The notes beneath the pieces were generated by a model that made no database searches, had not been told where the DNA came from, and saw only the letters and a list, made by a program, of their open reading frames with translations. 7,831 nt of DNA, taken from the NCBI GenBank assembly GCA_017383785.1, contig JAFNVD010000149.1, forward strand, positions 1 to 7,831, in the 5' to 3' direction. Positions 1 through 6,484 of the stretch are shown here, in pieces; position 1 is the first letter of the stretch; each line of letters opens with the position of its first letter. Origin of the DNA: Peptococcaceae bacterium. Lineage in GTDB: Bacteria; Bacillota; Peptococcia; Peptococcales; Peptococcaceae. Position numbers and translations under genes: made by a program.

Positions 1-1
1 A

Positions 2-310
2 GAAGTAAAACTATCTACTAGATTAAAATCTCATCCGGTATGTATCTCCAGCGACGGTCCGCTCTCTCTGGAAATGGAACGTGTACTGTCCGCAGTACCT
101 AATTCTAACGTACCAAAAATGGGACGCATCCTAGAAATCAATGCAAACCATGAAATCTTCAATACACTGACAGCAATGCATATCGCCGACGAAGCAAAAG
201 CATCCAGTCTGATTAGCATTCTGTATAACCAAGCGCTCTTAATCGAAGGTATGCCAATCGAAGACCCTGTAGCATACTCCAATGCAGTATGCAATTTGTT
301 AAGTAAGTAA
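2..310 (+). CDS. htpG: Chaperone HtpG (Hsp90 family), C-terminal part only
   Basis: This is the last 102 codons of an Hsp90-type ATP-dependent chaperone; the 5' part lies beyond the left edge. The frame is open from base 2 and stops at TAA 308-310. The visible protein is the C-terminal dimerisation domain. It begins EVKLSTRLKSHPVC, continues with SLEMERVL, the conserved RILEINANHEIF stretch, and LYNQALLIEGMPIEDP near the end, which are typical of the HtpG C-terminus. The N-terminal ATPase domain and middle domain cannot be judged here. HtpG is a cytoplasmic homodimer that helps fold and remodel client proteins, often under stress. It is the only gene on the + strand and converges on the sel1-repeat gene, with a shared hairpin terminator between them. 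The family assignment is secure; whether the whole gene is intact is unknown. Confidence 0.95.
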   Translation, partial: EVKLSTRLKSHPVCISSDGPLSLEMERVLSAVPNSNVPKMGRILEINANHEIFNTLTAMHIADEAKASSLISILYNQALLIEGMPIEDPVAYSNAVCNLLSK

Positions 311-357
311 AATTCAACAAATATAAACACACAATATCATACACAATCAGACACACA

Positions 358-394
358 AAAACACGGTATTCGGAATTTTCGAATACCGTGTTTT
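358..394. terminator. Bidirectional intrinsic terminator between htpG and the Sel1-repeat gene
   Basis: A perfect 12-bp inverted repeat (ACACGGTATTCG at 361-372 and its complement at 380-391) surrounds a 7-nt loop. Flanking A and T runs extend pairing to about 15 bp (358-394). The + strand reads TTTT after the stem and the - strand reads TTTTT after it, so the same hairpin can end htpG (stop 48 bases upstream) and the Sel1 gene (stop about 23 bases upstream on its strand). This is the strongest terminator in the window. Confidence 0.9.
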
Positions 395-400
395 ACTTTA

Positions 401-416
401 TTTCATTATAATGAAA
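401..416. repeat. Perfect 16-bp AT-rich palindrome
   Basis: TTTCATTATAATGAAA reads identically on both strands and directly abuts the stop codon of the Sel1 gene (TAA on the - strand at 417-419). It lies between that stop and the terminator hairpin. In RNA it could only form a weak, nearly loopless hairpin. As DNA it could be a dimeric repressor site, but no promoter next to it is evident. The palindrome is directly seen; any function is unknown. Confidence 0.6.
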
Positions 417-1175
417 TTATTCTGCAGCCTGATTTTCTAACCATTCTTTGGCTTCTACGATACCATTATCAGCTGCCTGCTGATACAGTTCTTTTGCTTT
501 TGCTAAATCCAGTGCTGTGCCTTCACCATTTTCATAACACTGTGCCAGTAAATACTGTGCATCAGCCATATATTCAGATGCTTCTATCAAGAGTGCTACG
601 GCTTTCTCTTTGTCCTGTTCGATGCCTTCACCTTCAAAGTAGGAAATCGCCAAATTCATTTTGCCGGCAGGATGACCTGCTTCTGCTGCTTCTTTAAACC
701 ATTTCACTGCTTCAGCATAATCCTGCTCTACACCCATACCTTGACTATAGCAAATCCCTAAATTCACCTGTGCTTCTAATGCACCACGCATTGCTGCTTT
801 CAAATACCATTCTGCAGCTTCTTCCAAGTTTTGCTCCACACCTTGACCAAATGTATAGCATTCACCTAAGAACTGCTGTGCAATGATATGACCTTTTCTG
901 GCAGCTACTTCGAAATTTTCAAAAGCTTTTTCTAAATCCAGTTCTACACCATCACCGTTATAATAACGATTACCCATAATATAACATGCATTCAAGTTGC
1001 CCTGTTCTGCTGCTTTTTTGTACCACATAATTGCTTTGTCTAAATCCTGTTCTACCAGTTTACCCTGTTCGTAGCACATTGCCAGATTAAACTGTGCACG
1101 GGCATAGCCTTCATTGGCTGCTTCTTCAAGTTCTTTAATTTTTTCTACGCTATCGATAAACTCTGCTTTCTTCAT
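417..1175 (-). CDS. Sel1-like repeat protein, cytoplasmic, 252 aa
   Basis: The protein consists almost entirely of Sel1-like (TPR-related) repeats, which form helix pairs used for protein-protein contact. Six consecutive units can be read at residues 24-59, 60-95, 96-131, 132-167, 168-203 and 204-238. The first five are exactly 36 residues and the last is 35. A partial helix follows at the C-terminus. Each unit shows the usual pattern of A-x-x-x-L-G/A-x-x-Y, a glycine-rich turn such as GMGVEQD, and W/F-y-x-x-A-A-x-x-G at the end. No signal peptide, membrane segment or catalytic domain is visible, so a cytoplasmic scaffold or adaptor role is the likely inference; the partner is unknown. The ATG at 1175 is chosen because AAGGAGG lies 8 bases before it; an in-frame GTG 24 bases further upstream would place that site inside the gene. 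It follows the foldase lipoprotein by 52 bases and is probably cotranscribed with it. Confidence 0.9.
   Translation of the reverse strand: MKKAEFIDSVEKIKELEEAANEGYARAQFNLAMCYEQGKLVEQDLDKAIMWYKKAAEQGNLNACYIMGNRYYNGDGVELDLEKAFENFEVAARKGHIIAQQFLGECYTFGQGVEQNLEEAAEWYLKAAMRGALEAQVNLGICYSQGMGVEQDYAEAVKWFKEAAEAGHPAGKMNLAISYFEGEGIEQDKEKAVALLIEASEYMADAQYLLAQCYENGEGTALDLAKAKELYQQAADNGIVEAKEWLENQAAE
462..1106 (-). repeat. Six tandem Sel1-encoding units with about 108-nt period
   Basis: The coding DNA is built of six diverged tandem units, five of 108 nt and one of 105 nt, matching the protein repeats. Related short words recur at this period, for example the TCTAAATCC-type segments near 930 and 1037 on the + strand, which encode the DL(E/D)KA stretch. 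The copies differ enough that selection is visible mainly at the protein level. Confidence 0.75.
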
Positions 1176-1183
1176 GTATGTCT

Positions 1184-1190
1184 CCTCCTT
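1184..1190 (-). promoter_or_regulatory. Ribosome binding site that sets the Sel1-protein start
   Basis: AAGGAGG on the - strand, followed by eight bases and then ATG at 1175. It is a near-perfect anti-16S match and lies inside the longer frame that begins with GTG at 1199. It therefore argues for the shorter 252-aa protein. Confidence 0.85.
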
Positions 1191-1227
1191 GTTTTGCACT
1201 GCTTTGTTTTATAAAAAGCTGTTTTGA

Positions 1228-2139
1228 TTATTTTGCAGATTCCATTGTTGTGGTGTCAATCAGCACTTCAATTTCTGCATTTTCCATCAATGTCATAGCT
1301 AGATTATCTAAACCGCTATTGTAAATCCCCTGCAGTACAGCACTGTATTTTTCTGGATTACTTAACAAATCGACTTCCAGCTCACGATCTTCTACCAGAA
1401 TAATGTGGTATCCAAACTGGCTCTGAACCGGTGCACTACTATGCACTCCAATTTCTTGCGCACGCACTGCATCGGAAAATTCCGTTACCATCTTAGAGGT
1501 AGTGTCACCATTCAGTGCAAAATAACCCAAATCACCGCCATCTACCGCAGAACCCATGTCAGTGGAGATATCTTGAGCCAGTGCGGCAAAATCAGCACCT
1601 TTGTCCAATTGTGCAATCACATCCAGTGCTTCTTCTTCAGTAGCTACCAGAATGTGACGCGCTTTGGCTACATCCACTACTTCCGGATGATTTACCAGAT
1701 CATCACGGAAAAGTTCAATCACCATCTGTTCACGTACAGCCTCTGCATAAGATGCTTCCGTGTATCCGTTTTCTTCTAGCACTTTTACATATGCATCAGC
1801 ATCACCATAAGAATCTTTCACACTCTGAATATATGCATTCACGTCTTCGTCACTGACTGTAATCTCACGATTTTCTGCTTCCTGTACAATCAGTTCTTGT
1901 ACAATCAGACTTTCTAATAAACTGTTACGTAAATTGATCTGCAAGGTTTCATCGCTGGTATCTACACCGTACGCCTCATACATTTGCATAAACTGATTAA
2001 AGTTTGCATCTAGTTCTTCCTGAGAAATTGCTACACCATTTACAGTAGCCACAGTACCTGCCGGCACTTTGCTACCGCAACCCGCAAGCCCTGTTACCAG
2101 AAATACAGCTAACAAAATCGCTGTTAATTTTTTCTTCAT
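1228..2139 (-). CDS. Peptidyl-prolyl cis-trans isomerase lipoprotein, parvulin/SurA-PrsA type
   Basis: This 303-aa protein is a predicted exported foldase. Residues 1-20 form a lipoprotein signal peptide: MKKK, then a hydrophobic core, ending in the lipobox L18-A19-G20-C21, so Cys21 would be lipidated and anchored to the outer face of the cytoplasmic membrane. Residues about 28-150 resemble the SurA N-terminal helical domain (VATVNGVAISQEELD start, helical chaperone region). Residues about 157-252 are a parvulin (PpiC) domain with the hallmarks ARHILV (H162), GGDLGYF (201-207), M217, F221 and QFGYHIILVEDR (H245). The parvulin core looks complete, so activity is plausible. A C-terminal helical tail follows. 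The family helps exported proteins fold, either as PrsA in Gram-positives or SurA in diderms; which role applies depends on the host envelope. GAGGAGAG precedes the ATG by six bases. The gene has its own probable promoter after mfd. Confidence 0.93.
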   Translation of the reverse strand: MKKKLTAILLAVFLVTGLAGCGSKVPAGTVATVNGVAISQEELDANFNQFMQMYEAYGVDTSDETLQINLRNSLLESLIVQELIVQEAENREITVSDEDVNAYIQSVKDSYGDADAYVKVLEENGYTEASYAEAVREQMVIELFRDDLVNHPEVVDVAKARHILVATEEEALDVIAQLDKGADFAALAQDISTDMGSAVDGGDLGYFALNGDTTSKMVTEFSDAVRAQEIGVHSSAPVQSQFGYHIILVEDRELEVDLLSNPEKYSAVLQGIYNSGLDNLAMTLMENAEIEVLIDTTTMESAK

Positions 2140-2191
2140 GTTCTTCTCTCCTCACTATTAATACATACACGACTGTATTTTTGCTTTTTTC

Positions 2192-2220
2192 ATTATAACA
2201 GAATCTATGCTATTGCACAA
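2192..2220 (-). promoter_or_regulatory. Probable sigma-A promoter for the PPIase lipoprotein gene (extended -10)
   Basis: On the - strand there is a consensus TATAAT at 2192-2197 preceded by TGT, giving the extended -10 form TGnTATAAT (2192-2200). A weak -35, TTGTGC (2215-2220), lies 17 bp further upstream and overlaps the last codons of mfd. Transcription would start near 2185, giving a leader of about 45 nt. The -10 is excellent and the -35 poor, as is usual for extended -10 promoters. This suggests that the foldase and the Sel1 gene can be transcribed independently of mfd. Confidence 0.65.
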
Positions 2221-5200
2221 TGGCAACCATATCTAATAATATCGCTTTCACCAAATCTAAACATTTTTCCGCCGACGCACTGCCTACAGTTATACGTACC
2301 ACCAGTTCTCCGCCATCGCTGCCATAGGTGAGTTGCCGTTTATATTTCTGCATTAATTTCGTCAGTTTCATCATATCCATACCGGTATCCGGTTCAAAAA
2401 GCAGTGACACAATACCGCCCTTCTGTTTCAAACTGCGAATACCAATATCAAAGCAATAAGATTTCAATTCTGCGATACGAAGCAGATTCCAAGTTTCTTC
2501 CGGAATATCGCCGAATCGGTCAATCATTTCATCTTCTAAAAGATGAATGCGACTAATCCCTTTTGCTTGTTGAATCCTCTGATAAAAACCTAGCTTCACA
2601 GCGCTGTCACGAATATAATATTCCGGAATAAAAGCACTGACCTGCATATCTATCTCTATTTCACGCCGTTTCCCACTCTTCTCACCTTTCAGTGCACGAA
2701 TAGCTTCATCCAGCATTGTACAATACAAATCAAAGCCTACCGATGCTACATGACCATGCTGTTCTGCACCCAAAAGGTTCCCTGCTCCGCGAATTTCTAA
2801 ATCTCGCATAGCAATCTTAAAGCCGGAGCCTAGCTCTGTATATTCACGAATAGCTGCCAAACGTTTTTCTGCCACCTGACTCAAACTTTTATCTTTTTTA
2901 TAGGTAAGGTATGCGTATGCAATGCGATTACTTCGTCCTACACGTCCACGCAGCTGATACAGCTGAGAAAGTCCCAGTTTGTCTGCTTCATCTACAATCA
3001 TGGTATTGGCATTGGCAATGTCAAGCCCTGTCTCGATGATTGTGGTACATACAAGCACATCTGCTTTATGTGCAATAAAGTCCATCATAATTTCTTCTAG
3101 TTCTTGTTCTTTCATTTGGCCATGGCCTACTAGAATACGTGCTTCCGGCACCAGCAAGCCAATTTCTTCTGCAAATCGATCAATATCATCTACGCGATTG
3201 TGTACCACATATACTTGACCACCTCTACCCAGTTCGCGCCGAATAGCATCTTTCATCAATTCAGGTGTACGCTCAACAATATATGTCTGAATTGGATAAC
3301 GATCTTGTGGTGGTGTTTCAATGACACTCATATCACGGATTCCAACCATTGACATGTGTAATGTACGTGGAATCGGTGTGGCTGATAAAGTAAGTACATC
3401 CACAAGTGCTCGCATTTCCTTGATTTTTTCTTTATGTGTCACACCAAACCGCTGTTCCTCATCAATAATCAGCAATCCAAGATCGTGATATTCTATCGTT
3501 TTACTCAATAATTTATGTGTGCCTACCACAATATCAACACTGCCAGCTTTAAGCTCGTCTTTCGTTTCTTTTTGCTGTTTGGCTGTAGTAAAACGCGATA
3601 ACATATCTACTCGCACACCATATGGCGAGAATCGTTCTAAGAAGGTATTATAGTGTTGCTGTGCCAACACAGTAGTTGGTACTAATATTGCAACCTGTTT
3701 ACCATCATTTACTGCCTTGAATGCTGCACGAATGGCAACTTCTGTTTTACCATACCCTACATCACCGCAAATCAAGCGATCCATAACTGTAGAAGACATC
3801 ATATCCCGTTTCACGTCTTCAATGGCTCTAAGCTGGTCTTCTGTTTCCACATACGGAAATGCATCTTCAAACTCTTTCTGCCATTGATCATCAGGAGAAA
3901 ACGCATAACCTTCTTGGCTTTTACGTTTGGCATAAATCTCTAATAAGCCTTCCGCTAATTGCTCTACAGACGCTTTTACTTTATTTTTAGTTCGTTGCCA
4001 CTCACTGCCGCCAAGCTTGTTGACGCGAGGTGCTGCGCCTTCTTCTACTGTATATTTCTGCAACAAATCAAATTGTTCCACAGGAATATATAATTTTCCG
4101 TCGTCAGCATATTTGATAATCAAATAGTCTCTCTCTACGTCCTGCACTTTCAGGCGTTCTACACCCATATAACGACCGATTCCGTGGTTCAAATGCACCA
4201 CATAATCCCCCATCTTCAAATCATCCAGATGGGTAATTTTCTGTCCGTCTTCTTGGAAAAACTTTTTATTAACCCGTTTCTTTTGCTGTTGAAACACTTC
4301 TGTTTCACTTAAAAGTACCAACTTGCTCTGCGGAAACCGCGCCCCATGACTAATGTTTCCATATGCTAAATAAATTTTTCCCGGATCAGCCTGATAACGA
4401 TCCGCAATCCAGCTACATAAAATATCATTGTCACTAAGCATTTGCTGCAAACGCAATGCTTTCGAAGCAGACGTTAGTAAAATCAAAATACTATAATTTT
4501 GTTTCTGCCAGTTTTGCAATTCCTCTACCATCATTTGCGGATTGCCAAAGAAAGACGCAATGGTGTGACAATCAACAGAGATTCTATTTGAAGATTGATG
4601 AAAAATAGACTGCTTTGGCAATAAAGTAAAGTTAAGGTGTGTCCGGTTCTCTACCATTTCAGCCATATCAGCTAAAGACCAAAAATACTCCGCTTGCCCC
4701 GGCAGCACACTTCCTTTCATCAAAAGCTCACCAAAGCTCTGGCGCCGTTCTTTTTCCAAATACTCCTGTGCTTCTTGAATACGATTGGCTTCATCCAATA
4801 CTACAAATAAATTATGCCCCATATAGTCCAAAACACTTGCGGTATCTGAATAAAAAAACGTCTGATACTGCTCCAAACCTGTAAACGATATATTTTGCTG
4901 TATCCGTTCTAATACTTCTCCCACTTTACTCTGCAAACGCTCCACAGGCTCACGATCTTTTTTCTTAGCCAGCTGTTCAAGTTGTACTGCAAACTGTTCG
5001 CGAATTTTAGCAATCCCTATTTCACTTACACCCGGCATCAAGAAAAATTCACTTCCAGGCACGATCCAAGCAGATTGCAGTTTTTCAACAGAGCATTGGC
5101 TTGCTGTCTCAAAAAATCGAATGGAATCAATCTCATCATCAAAAAATTCTAAACGAAGTGGGTTCTTATAGTAAGGCACATAAATATCAAAAATACCCCC

Positions 5201-5785
5201 ACGTACAGAAAATTGCCCCGCTTGCTCTACTTGTTCTACATATTCATAACCAAAGGTCACCAAATGAGATTTTAATTCCTGCTGGTCCAAAATCATTCCT
5301 ACATGAAGTTCCATCATTCCCTGCATGAAATCTCCTATGGACAGCAGTTTTTTGCTTAATCCCTCCATTGTAGTAATGACTACAAACTGTTTGTCTTTTT
5401 CCAAAGTCAGCTTTGCCAATACTTCCAAACGTTTTTGTTCTAGTTCACCACTTTGTGCAATGACTTCATATGGTATCATTTCCAATGCCGGAAAATACAG
5501 AACTTCGTACATCGTCAATAACTGAGCAAAATCTTCCCACAACTCTTTTGCACGTTTTTCCGTATCACAGATAACTAACAAGCTGTTCTGTAATCGTTGT
5601 TTTGCAAGTGATGCAGTAACAAGCATTCTCTGCCCCTCATAAAGTCCATATACAGCGGCCTCATTTTCTTCGCGTAAAAGCTGCTGTATTTTTAATAACT
5701 CCGGATCATGGTCCAGAAAGTCCAGCAAATGCACAGTTGTTGTATTACTACTATTCATGATATCGTTTGCTGTTTTGGCTTCCAT
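2210..5785 (-). CDS. mfd: Transcription-repair coupling factor Mfd
   Basis: This 1191-aa protein is a full-length Mfd, the ATP-driven DNA translocase that pushes stalled RNA polymerase off DNA and recruits UvrA to lesions. In order, it shows an N-terminal UvrB-like module (about 1-350, with ALEMIPYE at 100-107 and SVRGGIFDIY at 193-202), a poorly conserved linker region (about 380-490), the CarD-like RNA-polymerase-interaction domain (about 522-585, GDYVVHLNHGIGRY and DDGKLYIPVEQ), two helicase/translocase domains and the C-terminal TRCF domain (about 1045-1150). Walker A is GDVGYGKTE (674-682; K680, T681), the Walker B box is DEEQ (775-778), motif III is SATPIPR (801-807), and motif VI is QLRGRVGRS (944-952). 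The RGAGNLLG stretch (999-1006) belongs to the RecG-like translocation motif. The ATG at 5785 is preceded by AGAGGTG at seven bases; the next Met (codon 10) has no such site. It follows pth by 40 bases. No motif is missing. Confidence 0.98.
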   Translation of the reverse strand: MEAKTANDIMNSSNTTTVHLLDFLDHDPELLKIQQLLREENEAAVYGLYEGQRMLVTASLAKQRLQNSLLVICDTEKRAKELWEDFAQLLTMYEVLYFPALEMIPYEVIAQSGELEQKRLEVLAKLTLEKDKQFVVITTMEGLSKKLLSIGDFMQGMMELHVGMILDQQELKSHLVTFGYEYVEQVEQAGQFSVRGGIFDIYVPYYKNPLRLEFFDDEIDSIRFFETASQCSVEKLQSAWIVPGSEFFLMPGVSEIGIAKIREQFAVQLEQLAKKKDREPVERLQSKVGEVLERIQQNISFTGLEQYQTFFYSDTASVLDYMGHNLFVVLDEANRIQEAQEYLEKERRQSFGELLMKGSVLPGQAEYFWSLADMAEMVENRTHLNFTLLPKQSIFHQSSNRISVDCHTIASFFGNPQMMVEELQNWQKQNYSILILLTSASKALRLQQMLSDNDILCSWIADRYQADPGKIYLAYGNISHGARFPQSKLVLLSETEVFQQQKKRVNKKFFQEDGQKITHLDDLKMGDYVVHLNHGIGRYMGVERLKVQDVERDYLIIKYADDGKLYIPVEQFDLLQKYTVEEGAAPRVNKLGGSEWQRTKNKVKASVEQLAEGLLEIYAKRKSQEGYAFSPDDQWQKEFEDAFPYVETEDQLRAIEDVKRDMMSSTVMDRLICGDVGYGKTEVAIRAAFKAVNDGKQVAILVPTTVLAQQHYNTFLERFSPYGVRVDMLSRFTTAKQQKETKDELKAGSVDIVVGTHKLLSKTIEYHDLGLLIIDEEQRFGVTHKEKIKEMRALVDVLTLSATPIPRTLHMSMVGIRDMSVIETPPQDRYPIQTYIVERTPELMKDAIRRELGRGGQVYVVHNRVDDIDRFAEEIGLLVPEARILVGHGQMKEQELEEIMMDFIAHKADVLVCTTIIETGLDIANANTMIVDEADKLGLSQLYQLRGRVGRSNRIAYAYLTYKKDKSLSQVAEKRLAAIREYTELGSGFKIAMRDLEIRGAGNLLGAEQHGHVASVGFDLYCTMLDEAIRALKGEKSGKRREIEIDMQVSAFIPEYYIRDSAVKLGFYQRIQQAKGISRIHLLEDEMIDRFGDIPEETWNLLRIAELKSYCFDIGIRSLKQKGGIVSLLFEPDTGMDMMKLTKLMQKYKRQLTYGSDGGELVVRITVGSASAEKCLDLVKAILLDMVAIVQ

Positions 5786-5792
5786 ATCTCGG

Positions 5793-5799
5793 CACCTCT
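5793..5799 (-). promoter_or_regulatory. Ribosome binding site of mfd
   Basis: AGAGGTG on the - strand lies seven bases before ATG 5785 and supports this start over the Met at codon 10. The 40-base pth-mfd gap otherwise holds only purine-rich AATAGAGA-like repeats and shows no terminator, which fits cotranscription. Confidence 0.7.
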
Positions 5800-5825
5800 A
5801 TCTCTATTTCTCTATTTGAAACAGT

Positions 5826-6389
5826 TTATTTTGCTTTACTATTATATTGATTCATAGCAGGCGCAATACCTTGTTTCAACCATATTTTCACTGCATCTAC
5901 CGATGTAGCAACCGCTTCATCGATAAGTTTTTTATCAGTTCCTGCAAAAGGGGTCAGTACATAATCCTTGGTTTCATTTTTACCACGCCCAATGCCAATT
6001 TTCAAACGGTCAAAGTCATTGGAATTCAAATGTGCAATAATGTTTTTAATGCCATTATGTCCACCGGCACCACCACCTTGTTTAAAACGCAACTGGCCTG
6101 GTGGCAGGTCAAGATCGTCATGAATCACTAATAAGTCATCAATTTTGTCTTTATAATAATTCAGCAATTCCATCACCGATTGCCCACTTAAATTCATATA
6201 AGTTTGCGGTTTCACCAATAAAATTTTTTCACCATCCCAGGTTGCCATTTGTGTGAATGCTTGGCACTGTCGTTTTTCTACCGATACATTCAATTCATCA
6301 GCAATGGCATCCACTACCATAAAACCAACATTATGTTTGGTTTGTGCATATTCCTTTCCCGGATTCCCCAACCCAATAATCATTTTCAT
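5826..6389 (-). CDS. pth: Peptidyl-tRNA hydrolase (bacterial Pth1)
   Basis: This 187-aa cytoplasmic enzyme cleaves the ester bond of peptidyl-tRNAs that drop off ribosomes, releasing tRNA for reuse. The Pth1 signature positions are all present: GLGNPGKEY with N9, TKHNVGF with catalytic H19, PQTYMNLSG with N66, HDDLDLPPG with D91, and GGGAGGHNGIKN with N112. FDRLKIGIGRG and a VLTPF segment follow, as expected. The length is typical (185-195 aa). The start at ATG 6389 (MKMIIGLGNPG) is chosen because family members begin only a few residues before the I-x-GLGNPG strand and because GGGGT sits seven bases upstream. Longer starts, at 6410 or 6440, would add 7 or 17 unrelated residues and have no ribosome binding site; the second also runs into the prs-pth hairpin. 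It lies between prs and mfd, the usual Bacillota order, but without the ctc (L25-like) gene found between prs and pth in Bacillus. Confidence 0.97.
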   Translation of the reverse strand: MKMIIGLGNPGKEYAQTKHNVGFMVVDAIADELNVSVEKRQCQAFTQMATWDGEKILLVKPQTYMNLSGQSVMELLNYYKDKIDDLLVIHDDLDLPPGQLRFKQGGGAGGHNGIKNIIAHLNSNDFDRLKIGIGRGKNETKDYVLTPFAGTDKKLIDEAVATSVDAVKIWLKQGIAPAMNQYNSKAK

Positions 6390-6396
6390 ATTATAT

Positions 6397-6401
6397 ACCC
6401 C
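6397..6401 (-). promoter_or_regulatory. Weak ribosome binding site of pth
   Basis: GGGGT on the - strand lies seven bases before ATG 6389. It is less canonical than the sites of the neighbouring genes, but it is the only purine-rich candidate ahead of any of the possible Met starts. A second ATG follows two codons later, so a 185-residue form is also possible. Confidence 0.5.
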
Positions 6402-6430
6402 ATTTTTCATTATTTTATTACAACACAATA

Positions 6431-6457
6431 ACAGGGGCAAATAACATCTGCCCCTGT
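6431..6457 (-). terminator. GC-rich hairpin between prs and pth (terminator or attenuator-like)
   Basis: A perfect 9-bp inverted repeat (ACAGGGGCA at 6431-6439 and TGCCCCTGT at 6449-6457) flanks a 9-nt loop. On the - strand it starts 27 bases after the prs stop and is followed by TTATTGTGTTGT, which is T-rich but not a clean U tract. It could partly terminate transcription after prs, stabilise the 3' end of the prs message, or serve as an RNA processing site. No strong promoter for pth is seen after it, so substantial readthrough into pth-mfd is expected. Confidence 0.6.
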
Positions 6458-6484
6458 GTATATACTTTCTGTAATCGCGTTAAA

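Noticed and set aside
1201..1219. GCTTT / AAAGC inverted repeat in the foldase-Sel1 gap, as a terminator
   Set aside because: The stem is five pairs with a 9-nt loop and is not followed by a U tract on the - strand.
1405..1779. Open frame of 124 codons on the + strand
   Set aside because: It is antisense to the parvulin domain of the foldase gene, which has clear motifs; its translation is cysteine- and histidine-rich without a pattern, as expected for a shadow frame.
2160..2179. Inverted repeat AATACA / TGTATT in the leader of the foldase gene, as a riboswitch or terminator
   Set aside because: The stem is only 5-6 bp and AT-rich, the leader is about 45 nt, and no conserved RNA motif is recognisable.
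2188..2198. TTTCATTATAA shared between the foldase promoter and the palindrome at 401-416, as a common operator
   Set aside because: An 11-base AT-rich match is expected by chance several times in 7.8 kb, and the promoter copy lacks the second half of the palindrome.
2979..3218. Serine-rich 79-codon frame on the + strand
   Set aside because: It is the antisense of the Mfd helicase region; the serine runs come from reverse reading of acidic and leucine codons. The other + strand frames at 4639-6444 were rejected for the same reason.
6390..6395. TATAAT directly before the pth start codon, as a possible promoter of pth
   Set aside because: It would leave no leader and no ribosome binding site in the transcript, and no -35 lies at 16-18 bp; the nearest TTGTAA is 22 bp away.
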